A DNA stretch of 64,000 bases from Leucobacter denitrificans (GCF_014396385.1 NZ_CP060716.1:930001-994000), one strand, 5' to 3'; positions 27,072 to 37,861 are shown, counted from the first letter of the stretch. A program made the numbers and translations. Notes: generated from the letters alone by a model not told the origin.

Positions 27072-27889
27072 TGGCAACTGAGAACGAGGGCGACAACCGC
27101 CCGAAGCCGGAGTACGGAGAGTACGCGCCCGAGGGTTGGGAATGGAAGCCCGAGGGCGCGGAGGAGTCGGGCGCATCCGACGACACAGCCGCGGCGGCCG
27201 GCACATCGACACCCACGACCACACCGCCCAGCAACGCAGGCTCAGCGAATATGCCGGGCGTGCCACACAACCTCGGCGTAGGTGCGGCGCTACCGCCGCG
27301 AAGCAGCGCTAGTAAGCAGCAACACGGTCCGTCACAGGCAAACGCAGGTGCACCGTATCGTGCTGAGGCGCCGCAACAGGGACTAACGCAAGCCCCGTCG
27401 CAGGCGCCGCTGCATAATCAGGCCGCCCCGAGTTCATTAGCGCCGTCAACCGCCCCCGCACCCGCTGCCACCAAGCCGGCCCGCGGCGCAGACAAGGTTG
27501 TCACGATCCTGTTGCTCGTCGTCGGCCTCATCGGCGCTCTGCAGTCGGGACTCGCGATGATTAGCCTGAGTTCAACATTCCGCATCATCGGCACCGCACC
27601 AGGTTTCGAGAGCTTCACTGTTCCAAGCTGGATCGATCCGGCAGGAAAGATCATCGGCATCGCCCTGCTCGCGTTCTACGGCATCGTGCTCGTGTACTCG
27701 ATCTGCCGACTGCGCGCGGGCAAGTTGACGTTCTGGGTGCCACTCGCGGCTGGGGCGATCGTCACTGTGCTCGTCATCGCCGTAGTGTTCATCGCGATTA
27801 TGACGACCCCCGATCTCCTGAATGTCCTCGGCAATCCCGAAAAGTCAACGGAGCTCATCGAAAACCTGCAGGGTAGAACTGGCCTGTAG
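27071..27889 (+). CDS. Pro-rich membrane protein, DUF6264-like
   Basis: The GTG at 27071 overlaps the last base of fbaA (TAGTG), so translation is coupled. Residues 1-135 are low-complexity and rich in Pro, Ala and Ser, with short YGEYAPEGWEWKPEG at the front. The C-terminal part has three to four membrane helices (VVTILLLVVGLIGALQSGLAMI, GIALLAFYGIVLVYSICRL and FWVPLAAGAIVTVLVIAVVFIA). The architecture and place after fbaA fit the Microbacteriaceae DUF6264 group. The function is unknown. Confidence 0.75.
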   Translation: MATENEGDNRPKPEYGEYAPEGWEWKPEGAEESGASDDTAAAAGTSTPTTTPPSNAGSANMPGVPHNLGVGAALPPRSSASKQQHGPSQANAGAPYRAEAPQQGLTQAPSQAPLHNQAAPSSLAPSTAPAPAATKPARGADKVVTILLLVVGLIGALQSGLAMISLSSTFRIIGTAPGFESFTVPSWIDPAGKIIGIALLAFYGIVLVYSICRLRAGKLTFWVPLAAGAIVTVLVIAVVFIAIMTTPDLLNVLGNPEKSTELIENLQGRTGL

Positions 27890-27916
27890 TCACCTCCGCT
27901 CAGCTACGCTGAGTTC

Positions 27917-29302
27917 ATGAGTTCACCGTTGAGTTCAGCGTCGCCGAGCACCCCAGGCACGCCTGTTTCGTCTGGCAGGCTTCCGCGCTCGATCGTCTCG
28001 CGCTATGCCGCAGGGTCACTCGCTACGGGAGGGTTCGCAACGCTCCCCGGTTTGGTGCTCGTGTACTACCTCACCGACTCGCTCGGTGTCACTGCGCTCG
28101 CGGCTGGGGCAATCGTCACGCTCGCAAAGATTTGGGATGTCGTTATCGACCCCGTCATTGGCGGACTGAGCGACCGTGCCCTCGCGCGATCTGGATCGCG
28201 TCGCGGGCCGATGCTTCTCGGCACGGTTGGTTTGCCGCTCGCGTTTATCGCGATGTTTGCGGTTCCCGCGGGTCTCGGTTCCGTGGGAGCTTCAATCTGG
28301 GTCCTCGTTGCGTTTATCGCTGCGGCAACGTTCTTCAGTCTGTTCCAAATCCCCTACATCGCGCTCCCTGCCGAGCTCACCGACGGCTATAACGAGCGCA
28401 CGAGATTGCTCACGTGGCGCGTCGTTGTTCTCACACTCGCAATCCTCCTGTTTGGTGCTGGCGGGCCAGAGATCCGCGATCTCTTCCCTGAGAATGCACT
28501 CCTCGGGTATCTCGTGATGGCCCTCGTTGCCGCGGTTCTACTCGCCATCGGCCTGGCAATCGCGACGAGCGTCGCGCCTCGATCCACACCCATCGTGCGC
28601 ACCCACGAGACGAACTTGCTTTCGCACTACCGCGCGGGCATACGCGTGCTGCGCGAGAGTCGACCGTTTCGTACGCTGCTCGCTACGTTCATGTTGCAGG
28701 GCCTCGCAACGGGGCTCATGCTCGCGGGCGCCCAGTATGTGGCGACGTGGATTCTTCACAGCCAGGGCGCGGTCACCTATCTCTTTGTGGCGCTCATTGC
28801 TCCGGCGTTGCTTGTGGCACCGGTGTGGCGGTGGATCGCAGATCGCATCGGCAAGAAACGCACCTTTCGCATCGCGAGCGTGCTGTTCCTCCTCGCCACG
28901 ATCGCCCTCACTGCAATGATTATTTGGCCGGGCATGTGGATCCTCGCACCGGTTGCCCTTGCAGGTGCGGCGTACGCGGGCATGCAAACGATGCCGATGG
29001 CAATGCTGCCTGACGTGATGAGTGAAGATGCTGCAACCTCAGGTGGAGGCGAAACTCGCGCTGGCGTATTCGGCGGAGTGTGGACTGCAGGTGAGACCGC
29101 AGGCATGGCGCTCGGTTCGACTGTTCTGGCAATTGTGCTTGCGGCGACTGGATATCTCGAATCGGTCGCGGGCATTTCGGTTACCCAACCTGCGAGCGCG
29201 ATTTCGGGTATCGCGCTGTCGTTTAGTCTCGTGCCAGCCTTGCTAATGCTCGTGAGTCTCGTCACGCTGCGTCGTTACAGCCTTGGCGAAGGGCAACTGT
29301 GA
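27917..29302 (+). CDS. MFS transporter of the GPH (MelB-like) type
   Basis: The 461-residue protein has about 12 membrane segments. The GPH-type signature between helices 2 and 3 is present as KIWDVVIDPVIGGLSDRALARSGSRRGPMLLG, and the FFSLFQIPYIALPAEL motif of that group also occurs. Members transport sugars, glycosides or sugar acids with a cation. Here the gene overlaps the next, a PLP-dependent lyase-like gene, by 4 bp, so its substrate could be an amine or sphingoid-type compound rather than a sugar; this is inference. Confidence 0.85.
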   Translation: MSSPLSSASPSTPGTPVSSGRLPRSIVSRYAAGSLATGGFATLPGLVLVYYLTDSLGVTALAAGAIVTLAKIWDVVIDPVIGGLSDRALARSGSRRGPMLLGTVGLPLAFIAMFAVPAGLGSVGASIWVLVAFIAAATFFSLFQIPYIALPAELTDGYNERTRLLTWRVVVLTLAILLFGAGGPEIRDLFPENALLGYLVMALVAAVLLAIGLAIATSVAPRSTPIVRTHETNLLSHYRAGIRVLRESRPFRTLLATFMLQGLATGLMLAGAQYVATWILHSQGAVTYLFVALIAPALLVAPVWRWIADRIGKKRTFRIASVLFLLATIALTAMIIWPGMWILAPVALAGAAYAGMQTMPMAMLPDVMSEDAATSGGGETRAGVFGGVWTAGETAGMALGSTVLAIVLAATGYLESVAGISVTQPASAISGIALSFSLVPALLMLVSLVTLRRYSLGEGQL

Positions 29303-30810
29303 CCCCTGAAGAAATACTCGCCGAACTAAGGGAGCTGCGAGGTCGCGATGCGCCAACTCACGGCGGTCGTGTCTTCTCGTACGTGTACGACCCGGGCATG
29401 GAAGAGCTTGATGAACTCGCACGAGAGGCCGGCGAGCTCGCGCGACCGTTGAACGGGCTCGACCCAACCACGTTCCCCTCAATTGCGGCGATGGAGCGCG
29501 ACATTGTCGGCTTCATGCGCCGCACGCTGCACGGCACCGGATCTGGGCTGCTTCGTAGCCCAGTAGTCGGAAGCGTGACGAGCGGCGGCACCGAGAGCTG
29601 CTTGCTCGCGGTGAAGACGGCACGCGACCTGTGGCGAGCGGAACACCCAGAACTCGCCCGACGACTTGCGCGCGAGGGGCGTCGCCCACGGCTCGTCACC
29701 ACAACGCTCGTACATGCGGCATTTCAAAAGGCCGCGAAGCTCTTTGACCTTGAATGGGATCCGGTGCCGTGCGAGCCAGACGGCACCGCACCTGCTTCGC
29801 GAATTGTGGATCGGCTCGACGACGACGTCGCACTCGTAGTCGTTTCGGCGCCCACCTACCCGAGCGGGATCATTGACCCGATCGCTGAGGTCTCTGCGGC
29901 TGCACGCCGACTCGGCATTTCGTGTCACGTTGATGCGTGTTTTGGCGGACTTGCACTTCCCTGGTGGCCGCGTGTCGAACCGTGGGACTTTAGGCTTCGG
30001 GGTGTGACGAGCATCTCGGCAGACCTGCACAAGTTTGGCTACGCCCCCAAGGGTGTCTCCGTGCTGCTGCACCGCGGGAGGCGCAGGCATCGGGCGCAGT
30101 TCTTCGCGACCACGAGCTGGGCCGGGTATCCGGTCGTCAATCCGACGCTGCTTGGGTCTCGATCCGCATCACCGCTCGCCTCAGCATGGGCGATTACCAA
30201 ACGACTGGGGCACGAAGGGTACGCGTCGCTCACGTCATCGTGCGCTCGGTCGGTGACGCAGATCACTCAGGCGGTCGCCTCAATACCGGGCCTTACGATC
30301 TGGGGTAACCCGACGGGTCCGGCGCTTGCGCTCATCGCAGACGAGTCGCTGCCAGCGCATGAGTGGGTGGATCCGCACCATCTCGCCGACGAGATGGTGC
30401 GCCATGGGTTCCGAATACAGCATCAACCGGGATCCACACAGCCAGATGGGGCCCGCCTCCCTCACAGTGCGCACCTCACGATCACGCCCGTGACCGAGCG
30501 GGCGCTTCCAGAATTCCTGGCAGCGCTTGAGCAAGCGGCAGATGCGGTGCGCGGAACGCCTCGTGCGGAAGCGCGCCTCGAGCTCGCAGCACTCACTGCG
30601 CTCGGCTTCGCACCGAGGAGCGTTGGCGGCCGCTTCAGGATGCCCTCACCGAGCGTGGCTTGGTTGATTCTGCGCGTCGCCGGAGTGAATCCTGGCGCAG
30701 ACTCGCTGCCCGGGCGCCTTGCGCCGCTCATGACGCTCGTCGAACGGCTTCCGGCACCGGTCGCCGAGGCGTTGCTCACTGAGCTTCTCGCGAGGGTGAG
30801 CGAACCGTAA
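29299..30810 (+). CDS. PLP-dependent decarboxylase / sphingosine-1-phosphate lyase-like protein
   Basis: The GTG start overlaps the transporter stop by 4 bp. The 503-residue protein has the group II decarboxylase/S1P-lyase pattern: GRVFSYVYDPG near the front, TSGGTESCLLAVKTARD, SAPTYPSGIIDPI, the CHVDACFGGLALPW pyridoxal-Asp site, and the Schiff-base lysine in SADLHKFGYAPKGVS. Bacterial relatives cleave phosphorylated amino-alcohols or decarboxylate amino acids. A C-terminal extension of about 100 residues is poorly conserved. The substrate is undetermined. Confidence 0.85.
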   Translation: MTPEEILAELRELRGRDAPTHGGRVFSYVYDPGMEELDELAREAGELARPLNGLDPTTFPSIAAMERDIVGFMRRTLHGTGSGLLRSPVVGSVTSGGTESCLLAVKTARDLWRAEHPELARRLAREGRRPRLVTTTLVHAAFQKAAKLFDLEWDPVPCEPDGTAPASRIVDRLDDDVALVVVSAPTYPSGIIDPIAEVSAAARRLGISCHVDACFGGLALPWWPRVEPWDFRLRGVTSISADLHKFGYAPKGVSVLLHRGRRRHRAQFFATTSWAGYPVVNPTLLGSRSASPLASAWAITKRLGHEGYASLTSSCARSVTQITQAVASIPGLTIWGNPTGPALALIADESLPAHEWVDPHHLADEMVRHGFRIQHQPGSTQPDGARLPHSAHLTITPVTERALPEFLAALEQAADAVRGTPRAEARLELAALTALGFAPRSVGGRFRMPSPSVAWLILRVAGVNPGADSLPGRLAPLMTLVERLPAPVAEALLTELLARVSEP

Positions 30811-30821
30811 GTGGCGGGCCG

Positions 30822-31916
30822 TTAGCGCACCCGACCACCGAGCGCACGCTCATCGCGCTTGCCCGATGCGTCTTGACGCAGCTCCTTCGGCAACGAAAAC
30901 ACCAGGTCCTCCTCGGCCGTGACGGTCGCGCGCACGTCGGAATACCCTGCGTCGGCGAGGTCGTCGAGCAGCTCTTGCACGAGCACCTCGGGAACCGAGG
31001 CACCGCTCGTGACACCGACAGTGTTCACACCGTCGAGCCATTCCTGTTTCACTTCTGAGGCGTAATCGACGCGGTACGCGGCCTTCGCGCCGTACTCAAG
31101 CGCGACCTCCTTCAAGCGCACCGAGTTCGACGAGTTTGACGAACCGACCACGATTACAAGATCTGCCTGTGGGGCGATCTTCTTGATGGCAACCTGGCGG
31201 TTCTGTGTCGCGTAGCAAATGTCGTCGCTCGGCGGGTCTTGGAGGTTCGGGAACCGCTCGCGCAAGCGCCGCACCGTCTCCATCGTTTCATCGACAGAGA
31301 GCGTGGTCTGTGAAAGCCAAATGAGCTTGTCTGGGTTCTCAACCTCAAGAGTGTCGACGTCGTCTGGTGAATTCACGATCGTGATGTGATCGGGTGCCTC
31401 ACCAGCAGTGCCCTCAACCTCTTCGTGGCCGGTGTGACCGATGAGCAGAATCTCCATGTCTTGCTTCGCAAACCGCACGGCCTCGCGATGCACCTTGGTC
31501 ACCAGCGGGCACGTCGCGTCGATAGCGTGCAGATGGCGATCCTCAGCCGCCTGCACCACCGCGGGAGACACACCGTGTGCAGAGAACACGACGTTCGCGC
31601 CCTCGGGCACCTCGTCTACCTCCTCAACGAAGATGGCACCCATCTTCTCGAGCGTCTGCACCACGTGCACGTTGTGCACGATCTGCTTGCGCACGTACAC
31701 GGGAGCCCCGAATCGGTCGAGTGCCTTCTCAACCGCGACGACCGCCCGATCCACCCCAGCGCAATACCCCCGGGGGGCAGCAAGCAACACACGTTTCTCG
31801 CCGCTCACGGGAAGGTCTTTGAGCCTCCCCACCTGACGCCGCATGCGCGGCATTGCAAGGCTCACTACGGGTGCCCCGATAGTCCGCTGATCCACAGTCG
31901 ACACCTGATCACTCAT
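30822..31916 (-). CDS. ispH: 4-Hydroxy-3-methylbut-2-enyl diphosphate reductase (IspH/LytB)
   Basis: The 364-residue enzyme catalyses the last step of the MEP isoprenoid pathway, using a [4Fe-4S] cluster. The three cluster cysteines are visible in [11 protein letters not shown] (Cys52), [11 protein letters not shown] (about 135) and [11 protein letters not shown] (about 228). VFSAHGVSP and [13 protein letters not shown] complete the substrate site. It is divergent from xseA, as in many actinobacteria. Confidence 0.97.
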   Translation of the reverse strand: MSDQVSTVDQRTIGAPVVSLAMPRMRRQVGRLKDLPVSGEKRVLLAAPRGYCAGVDRAVVAVEKALDRFGAPVYVRKQIVHNVHVVQTLEKMGAIFVEEVDEVPEGANVVFSAHGVSPAVVQAAEDRHLHAIDATCPLVTKVHREAVRFAKQDMEILLIGHTGHEEVEGTAGEAPDHITIVNSPDDVDTLEVENPDKLIWLSQTTLSVDETMETVRRLRERFPNLQDPPSDDICYATQNRQVAIKKIAPQADLVIVVGSSNSSNSVRLKEVALEYGAKAAYRVDYASEVKQEWLDGVNTVGVTSGASVPEVLVQELLDDLADAGYSDVRATVTAEEDLVFSLPKELRQDASGKRDERALGGRVR

Positions 31917-31975
31917 ACCCCCAAGTGTAGGCTGCCTTGCTGAGCGTCACCGGGTCGCACAGGTAGGCTCGAATT

Positions 31976-33202
31976 ATGGCAGCAGAGACTCCGGCAACTC
32001 GCGACGCACCGTGGCCCGTGGGCGTCATGAGCGAAAAGATCGCGGCATGGATCGAGCGCTTGGGCCAGGTGTGGATCGAGGGTGAGGTCACCCAGTGGCA
32101 GGTGCGCGGCGGTCACGTGTACGGCAAACTGCGCGATCTCACGCAAGACGCGACCGTGAGCTTCACGGTGTGGCGGTCGGTCGCACAGCGCCTCACCAGC
32201 GAGTTTGCGCAGGGTGATCGCGTGGTCGCACTCGTGAAACCAAACTTTTGGGTCAAGGGTGGATCGCTGACGGTGCAGGTCTTCGAGCTTTCGCACGTGG
32301 GTCTCGGCGAACTGCTTGAGCGACTCGAACGATTGCGGCGTCAACTGCAAGCTGAGGGGCTGTTCGCGCTCGAACGCAAGAAGCAGTTGCCGTTCTTGCC
32401 CGGCCTCATTGGGCTTGTCACTGGCAAAGATTCCGACGCTGAGAAAGACGTCATTCGCAATGCGACGCTCAGGTGGCCCGGGGTGAAATTCAAGATCCAC
32501 TACGCCGCGGTGCAGGGAGACCGTGCTGCCAAAGAGGTTGCTGCGGGAATTGCGGCGCTCGACGCGGACACAAAGGTCGATGTCATCATCGTGGCTCGCG
32601 GTGGCGGCGACTTCCAGAACCTCCTTCCGTTCTCAGATGAGCAGGTTGTACGCGCGGCCGCCGCGGCACGTGCGCCCATCGTTTCTGCGATCGGTCACGA
32701 AGCAGATCGGCCCCTGCTCGACGAGGTCGCAGATCTTCGTGCTTCCACGCCCACTGACGCTGCGAAGCGCGTGGTGCCCGATGTCGGCGAAGAGCTCGCC
32801 GGAATTGATCAGGCTCGCAGTCGCATGACGGGCAGACTGAGTCAGCTGCTCTCGCACGAGGCCGATCGCATTTCGCAGCTCCGTGCCCGGCCCGCGCTCG
32901 CTATGCCAGACCGCATCATTGACGAGCGCGCCGAAGAACTCGTGCGATGGGTGGCGCGCGGCGCCGAGCTGGCAGATCGTGCGATTGTGGATCGCGCGAG
33001 CGCCCTCGCCGAGTCCCGAGCACGCCTCGCCGCGCTCTCACCGAAGGCTACTCTCGAGCGCGGGTACGCGATCGTGCAGTTCGCTGGCGACGACCACTTG
33101 GGCGAGGTTGTGCGCGATCCTGATCACGCGCCCGCCAGCACCCCACTCACCGTCAATGTGGCAGGTGGCAGGCTTGGTGCGACGTCTACGGGCAGGCTCT
33201 GA
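31976..33202 (+). CDS. xseA: Exodeoxyribonuclease VII large subunit
   Basis: The 408-residue protein starts with an OB-fold domain (VWIEGEVTQWQVRGGHVYGKLRD). The catalytic domain includes GLVTGKDSDAEKDVI, IIVARGGGDFQNLLPFSDEQVVRAA and SAIGHEADRPLLD, followed by a coiled-coil and the terminal LERGYAIVQ. With XseB it degrades single-stranded DNA. The usual partner gene xseB is not adjacent but separated by a carboxylesterase gene. Confidence 0.96.
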   Translation: MAAETPATRDAPWPVGVMSEKIAAWIERLGQVWIEGEVTQWQVRGGHVYGKLRDLTQDATVSFTVWRSVAQRLTSEFAQGDRVVALVKPNFWVKGGSLTVQVFELSHVGLGELLERLERLRRQLQAEGLFALERKKQLPFLPGLIGLVTGKDSDAEKDVIRNATLRWPGVKFKIHYAAVQGDRAAKEVAAGIAALDADTKVDVIIVARGGGDFQNLLPFSDEQVVRAAAAARAPIVSAIGHEADRPLLDEVADLRASTPTDAAKRVVPDVGEELAGIDQARSRMTGRLSQLLSHEADRISQLRARPALAMPDRIIDERAEELVRWVARGAELADRAIVDRASALAESRARLAALSPKATLERGYAIVQFAGDDHLGEVVRDPDHAPASTPLTVNVAGGRLGATSTGRL

Positions 33203-33214
33203 GCGGGTGTAAGC

Positions 33215-34684
33215 ATGGACGGCGCTGAGGGACCTATCGTCACGACACGATCCGGAAAAGTGCAGGGTATCTGGCAAGGATCCACCGCGATGTTTCGGGG
33301 AATACCGTACGCGGAGGAACCGACCGGACCGCTACGATTTGCGCGGCCAGTGCACAGAGAACCGTGGGATGGCGTATTCGACGCCACCGAGTTCGGCCCG
33401 ACACCAATGCACGCCAAGACTGGCGAGCCCATCATCCCCGAACTCTCGGTTCCGGGAAGCGACATCTTAAACGTCAACGTGTGGACACCATCACTCGATC
33501 CCGAGGCAAAGCTTCCGGTCATCGTGTGGATCCACGGCGGCGGCTTCATCTCAGGCTCCCCCGCGAGCCCCTGGTATGACGGTCGAGCCTTTGCGCGCGA
33601 TGGCGTAGTGCTCGTGACAATTTCGTACCGTCTCGGCTTTCGGGGGTTCGGGTGGATCGAAGGCGCGGTGCCCAATCGCGGCGTGCTCGATTGGATTTGT
33701 GCACTCGAGTGGGTGAACGGTCACATTGATGCGTTCGGCGGTGATCCCGACAAGGTCACCATCGCCGGGCAGTCTGCGGGCGGTGGCGCCGTGCTCACGC
33801 TCCTCGGCACTCCAGGAGCCGCCGGGCTCTTCAGCGCGGGGTACGCAATGTCGTCGGCAGTTGCGGATCCGTCAGTAGAAGCAGCCCGAGAACGCTCAGC
33901 GTATCTCGCCAAGCTCACCGGGGTCGATAACAATGTCACCGGGTTCTCGAAGCTTTCTGAGGCGAAGCTTCTTGAGATGCAGCCTCGCATCACCCAACCT
34001 GCCCCGCCGCATATGCTCCGAGAAGTTTCGCAGCTCCTCCGTGATGGGCTAATGATTGGCCCGGTCGCAGACGGAACTATCGTTCCGACCACTACGGTCG
34101 AATCGGTCTCGCATGGTCCCAACGCGAAAGTGCCACTGGTTCTCGGCTCAACCGAGGGCGAGCTCGTCGGCATGTTTGGTTCAAATCTGGTACTTGAGCA
34201 CGTACCCAGACGCCTGACACTTCGTGCGCTCGGGGCATCTGCCGTTGCAGCGGATCGATGGCTCGATACCCCCATGGCGATAGGGCAAGAAAGCACCATC
34301 GAATTGCTCGAGCGATACGCATCTGACTCGGTCTTCCACATTTGGATCCCCCGCGTCGCTGCCGCACGAGCAGAGGCCGACGCTGGTCCTACTTGGTCGT
34401 ACCGTTTTACCTGGCGCTCTGAAGATCCACCTTATTCGGGGCATTGCATTGACATTCCGTTTGTGTTCGACCGGCTTGATGCCCCTGGAGTGGCTGGGGT
34501 TGCGGGTGACGATCCACCCCAGGCCCTCGCCGACTCCGTGCACGGCGCACTCGTGAAGTTCGCAATCGATGGCACCCCTGGGTGGGAAGCAGACGACGCA
34601 GGAACCGGACCCAGCCACATTTTCGACGTTCCAGAACGTGAGTCGCCCGGCGCATACAGCACGGCACGCGCGCTCATGAGCTAG
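33215..34684 (+). CDS. Type B carboxylesterase/lipase
   Basis: The 489-residue protein begins 12 bp after xseA. It has the type-B signatures [19 protein letters not shown], the oxyanion-hole [12 protein letters not shown], the nucleophile motif [10 protein letters not shown], an acid in the [10 protein letters not shown] region, and a terminal His within [11 protein letters not shown]. It has no signal peptide, so it is cytoplasmic. It hydrolyses an ester or carbamate of unknown nature. Sitting between xseA and xseB on the same strand, it must be cotranscribed with the exonuclease VII genes. Confidence 0.9.
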   Translation: MDGAEGPIVTTRSGKVQGIWQGSTAMFRGIPYAEEPTGPLRFARPVHREPWDGVFDATEFGPTPMHAKTGEPIIPELSVPGSDILNVNVWTPSLDPEAKLPVIVWIHGGGFISGSPASPWYDGRAFARDGVVLVTISYRLGFRGFGWIEGAVPNRGVLDWICALEWVNGHIDAFGGDPDKVTIAGQSAGGGAVLTLLGTPGAAGLFSAGYAMSSAVADPSVEAARERSAYLAKLTGVDNNVTGFSKLSEAKLLEMQPRITQPAPPHMLREVSQLLRDGLMIGPVADGTIVPTTTVESVSHGPNAKVPLVLGSTEGELVGMFGSNLVLEHVPRRLTLRALGASAVAADRWLDTPMAIGQESTIELLERYASDSVFHIWIPRVAAARAEADAGPTWSYRFTWRSEDPPYSGHCIDIPFVFDRLDAPGVAGVAGDDPPQALADSVHGALVKFAIDGTPGWEADDAGTGPSHIFDVPERESPGAYSTARALMS

Positions 34685-34727
34685 TCGCCCACGTAACGTG
34701 CATCCGCGGGCGAGTAGACTGGAGTTC

Positions 34728-34967
34728 ATGACTGCCCAAAACGATGCAGACGTCGCAAGCCTGAGCTACGAACTCGCCCGCGATGAACTCATCCAGGTGG
34801 TGAACCGTCTCGAACAGGGCGGCACCTCGCTCGAAGAATCGCTCCAGCTCTGGGAACGCGGTGAGGCGTTAGCCACACGCTGTGAAGAATGGTTGATCGG
34901 CGCTCGCAAGCGTCTCGAAGCAGCGCGCAAAGGTGACGACGCTGCCGGGGCCGGTGACGCAGAGTAA
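34728..34967 (+). CDS. xseB: Exodeoxyribonuclease VII small subunit
   Basis: The ATG at 34728 gives 79 residues. It matches the XseB pattern: [45 protein letters not shown], which forms the helical hairpin that binds the XseA coiled-coil. An extra upstream frame to 34698 has no family match. It ends 2 bp before the DUF4245 gene. Confidence 0.93.
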   Translation: MTAQNDADVASLSYELARDELIQVVNRLEQGGTSLEESLQLWERGEALATRCEEWLIGARKRLEAARKGDDAAGAGDAE

Positions 34968-34969
34968 CT

Positions 34970-35644
34970 ATGGCGAAGAAGCAACCGAATATTGTCGCTG
35001 AGCTTGGCCGCCCAGAGACCGCGAGCGAAACCGCAGCGCGTAAAGCCGAGAACAGTCGCCTATATCGGCAACGCAAGACCGTGAATAACCTCGTTTTTTC
35101 GTTGCTCGTCACGGTCGGGCTCGTGTTCGTGATTTATCTCATGGTGCCGCGCGCTGCCGGAGATTTCGAAGATCGGTCGGTTGATGTTGCGGCGCTCGCT
35201 GAGCGCGCAGGTGCGGATCGCGAGCTCGCAGTTCCCGACATGCCAGATACGTGGAAGGCGAAGCAGGCAACGCTTACCTCCGGCGACGATGGGGTGAGCT
35301 ACTGGCAGATTCACTACACCACCGAGAACGAATCGTACGCGACAGTAGTGCAGGCGTTTCGCGAAGACGGCGAACCCGTCGAACCCGAATGGATCGCAGC
35401 AAAGCTCGAAGATCAAGACCCTACCGGGTCGGAGCAGCTCGGTGGCGTCAATTGGGTCGTCTACGACCACCCCGAGCGACGAGCTGATCAGGTGAATATG
35501 CGTTTCGGTCTCGAGGGCGAGATCGATGAGAACACTCTCCTGGTATTTGGAACTGATGATGGGGGTACGATCCGCGTGCTCGCCACACAGGTCGCAGCGA
35601 GCTTTGCTGGCGGCGACCCATCAGGTGCGGAAGGAGCACAATGA
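34970..35644 (+). CDS. DUF4245 membrane-anchored protein
   Basis: The 224-residue protein has a cytoplasmic basic N-terminus, one membrane helix (NLVFSLLVTVGLVFVIYLMV, about 43-62) and an extracellular domain with the DUF4245 features WKAKQATLTSGDDGVSYWQIHY and GVNWVVYDH. The family is restricted to actinobacteria and regularly sits between xseB and glpX or fumC; the function is unknown. It overlaps the next gene by 4 bp. Confidence 0.88.
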   Translation: MAKKQPNIVAELGRPETASETAARKAENSRLYRQRKTVNNLVFSLLVTVGLVFVIYLMVPRAAGDFEDRSVDVAALAERAGADRELAVPDMPDTWKAKQATLTSGDDGVSYWQIHYTTENESYATVVQAFREDGEPVEPEWIAAKLEDQDPTGSEQLGGVNWVVYDHPERRADQVNMRFGLEGEIDENTLLVFGTDDGGTIRVLATQVAASFAGGDPSGAEGAQ

Positions 35645-36321
35645 GCAGTAGCGTCACTCCAAGGGTCACCCCTCAGCAGGCCTGGGACACGTTCATCGCA
35701 GGTAATGAGCGATTCGTGAAGGGTGTATCAAACCACCCGAACCAAGATGTCGAGCGACGAACAGAACTCGTCAACACGCAGGCACCAGATGTAGCGCTCT
35801 TCGGTTGCTCAGACTCCCGTCTCGCTGCCGAGATTATTTTCGATCTTGGGCTCGGAGACCTCTTTATCGCTCGAAACATGGGCCACGTCGTCGCCGAATC
35901 AATCACGGCTTCTATGGAGTACGCGGTCGCATACCTCGGCTCGTCGCTCATAGTGGTGCTCGCCCACGATTCGTGTGGCGCCGTCGCTGCGGCGATCGAC
36001 CAGTCGACACGCAACCCAAGCGACGTCACCCTGTCGGTCGCTAACACGCTCGCGCCGATCCAGCCCGCTGTTCAACAGCTCTGGCACCGTCAACATCACG
36101 AGACACCATACGTTGAGCCGAGCGAGATCGACGCAAACGCCGCGGGCCGCATTCACCTGAGCGCCACGGTGAACGAGCTGCTTCGCACTTCGCGTACCAT
36201 CAGCGACGCGGTGGATCGCGGTGAGCTCGGCATTGTCGGCTGTCAGTACCGTCTCACCGAGGGTCGCGCCGTGCCGTACACCGCAGTTGGCCCGCTAAAC
36301 ATTGAACTCGCGCCCCTATAA
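35641..36321 (+). CDS. Beta-class carbonic anhydrase
   Basis: The 226-residue enzyme hydrates CO2 to bicarbonate. Zinc ligands are Cys56 (GCSDSR, with Asp58 and Arg60 forming the gating dyad), His109 and Cys112 (HDSCGA). The length is typical. ATG overlaps the DUF4245 stop by 4 bp, and fumC follows 52 bp later, so it probably belongs to the xse-DUF4245 operon. Confidence 0.94.
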   Translation: MSSSVTPRVTPQQAWDTFIAGNERFVKGVSNHPNQDVERRTELVNTQAPDVALFGCSDSRLAAEIIFDLGLGDLFIARNMGHVVAESITASMEYAVAYLGSSLIVVLAHDSCGAVAAAIDQSTRNPSDVTLSVANTLAPIQPAVQQLWHRQHHETPYVEPSEIDANAAGRIHLSATVNELLRTSRTISDAVDRGELGIVGCQYRLTEGRAVPYTAVGPLNIELAPL

Positions 36322-36373
36322 GGCGTTTCCTCATTTCTCATTCCGAAATCCCACAACACACACAAGGAGTACC

Positions 36374-37777
36374 GTGACCGACATCGAGTACCGCATTGAG
36401 CACGACACCATGGGTGAAGTCCGCGTGCCAAAGAACGCGCTTTACGCCGCGCAGACGCAGCGTGCAGTAGAAAACTTCCCAATCTCGGGATCGGGCCTCG
36501 AACCCGCACAGATTGTCGCGCTTGCACGCATCAAGCGAGCAGCCGCCATCGCGAACAAGGAACTCGGAATTCTCGACGGCGCAATTGCCGATGCAATTGT
36601 TGCAGCAGCAGACGAAATCATCGGTGGCGACCACCACGGTGAGTTCCCGGTCGACACCTACCAGACCGGTTCTGGCACCTCGTCGAACATGAACATGAAC
36701 GAGGTACTCTCGACCCTCGCGACGAAGCACCTCGGTGCGCCCGTGCACCCGAACGACCACGTCAATGCTTCGCAGTCGTCGAACGACGTGTTCCCGACCT
36801 CGGTGCACGTCGCGGTCACCGGCGCACTCATCGAGCAGCTCAAGCCGTCGCTCGCGCACCTCGCAGAGGCGCTCGAGGAGAAGGCCGAGCTGTGGAAGAG
36901 CGCAGTGAAGTCGGGCCGCACCCACCTCATGGACGCGACGCCGGTCACCCTCGGCCAGGAGTTCGGCGGCTACGCCGCACAGATCCGCTACGGCATCGAG
37001 CGCATCGATGCGGCGCTTCCCCGCGTCGCAGAGGTTCCCCAGGGCGGCACCGCAGTTGGCACCGGCATCAACACCCCGCTCGGCTTCCCAGAGAAGGTCA
37101 TCGCGGAGATCGCAAACTCGAGCGGCCTGCCTATCACCGAGGCGCGCAACCACTTCGAGGCGCAGGCAAACCGTGACGGTCTCGTCGAGGCGTCTGGTGC
37201 GCTCCGCACCATCGCTGTGTCACTCACGAAGATCGCCGAAGACGTTCGCTGGATGGGCTCTGGCCCGAACACCGGCTTCGGTGAGCTGCACATCCCTGAC
37301 CTGCAGCCAGGCTCGTCGATCATGCCGGGGAAGGTAAACCCGGTCATCCCCGAGGCTACCCTCATGGTGTGCGCACGCATCATCGGCAACGACGCAACCA
37401 TCGCCTGGGGCGGCGCACGCGGCAACTTCGAGCTCAACGTGATGATCCCAGTCATGGGCACCGCACTGCTTGAGTCGATCCGCCTGCTCTCGAACGCAGC
37501 TCGCGTGTTCGCTGACAAGACCGTTGCTGGTCTCGAGGCAAACATCGAGCGCATGGAGACCCTCGCTGGCATGAGCCCGTCGACCGTCACCCCGCTCAAC
37601 CGCCTCATCGGCTACGAGGCAGCCGCGAAGATCGCGAAGCACTCGGTCGCGAAGGGCATCACCGTTCGCGAGGCAGTGATAGATCTTGGGTATGTCGAGC
37701 GCGGCGAGGTCTCAGAGGCCGACCTCGACAAGGCACTCGATCTGCTGTCGATGACCCACCCAGGTGTCGCCAAGTAA
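36374..37777 (+). CDS. fumC: Class II fumarate hydratase
   Basis: The GTG at 36374 follows CACAAGGAGTACC and starts [18 protein letters not shown], the normal FumC start; longer frames are noise. The 467-residue enzyme has [32 protein letters not shown], and the signature [15 protein letters not shown]. It interconverts fumarate and malate in the TCA cycle and needs no iron-sulfur cluster. GC-rich codon use is very strong here, as expected for a highly expressed gene. Confidence 0.97.
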   Translation: MTDIEYRIEHDTMGEVRVPKNALYAAQTQRAVENFPISGSGLEPAQIVALARIKRAAAIANKELGILDGAIADAIVAAADEIIGGDHHGEFPVDTYQTGSGTSSNMNMNEVLSTLATKHLGAPVHPNDHVNASQSSNDVFPTSVHVAVTGALIEQLKPSLAHLAEALEEKAELWKSAVKSGRTHLMDATPVTLGQEFGGYAAQIRYGIERIDAALPRVAEVPQGGTAVGTGINTPLGFPEKVIAEIANSSGLPITEARNHFEAQANRDGLVEASGALRTIAVSLTKIAEDVRWMGSGPNTGFGELHIPDLQPGSSIMPGKVNPVIPEATLMVCARIIGNDATIAWGGARGNFELNVMIPVMGTALLESIRLLSNAARVFADKTVAGLEANIERMETLAGMSPSTVTPLNRLIGYEAAAKIAKHSVAKGITVREAVIDLGYVERGEVSEADLDKALDLLSMTHPGVAK

Positions 37778-37813
37778 CCACAGCTACTAGCAAACACAGC
37801 TGCAGAGCAGCAC

Positions 37814-37848
37814 GGAAGGGCGTCGAGGTGATACCTCGACGCCCTTCC
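37814..37848. terminator. Bidirectional hairpin between fumC and acyl-CoA dehydrogenase
   Basis: Perfect 16-bp arms 37814-37829 and 37833-37848 enclose a 3-nt loop between two convergent genes. The U-tract is poor on both strands, but the position fits transcription termination for both. Confidence 0.75.
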
Positions 37849-37861
37849 TCGTTGTGCCCTA

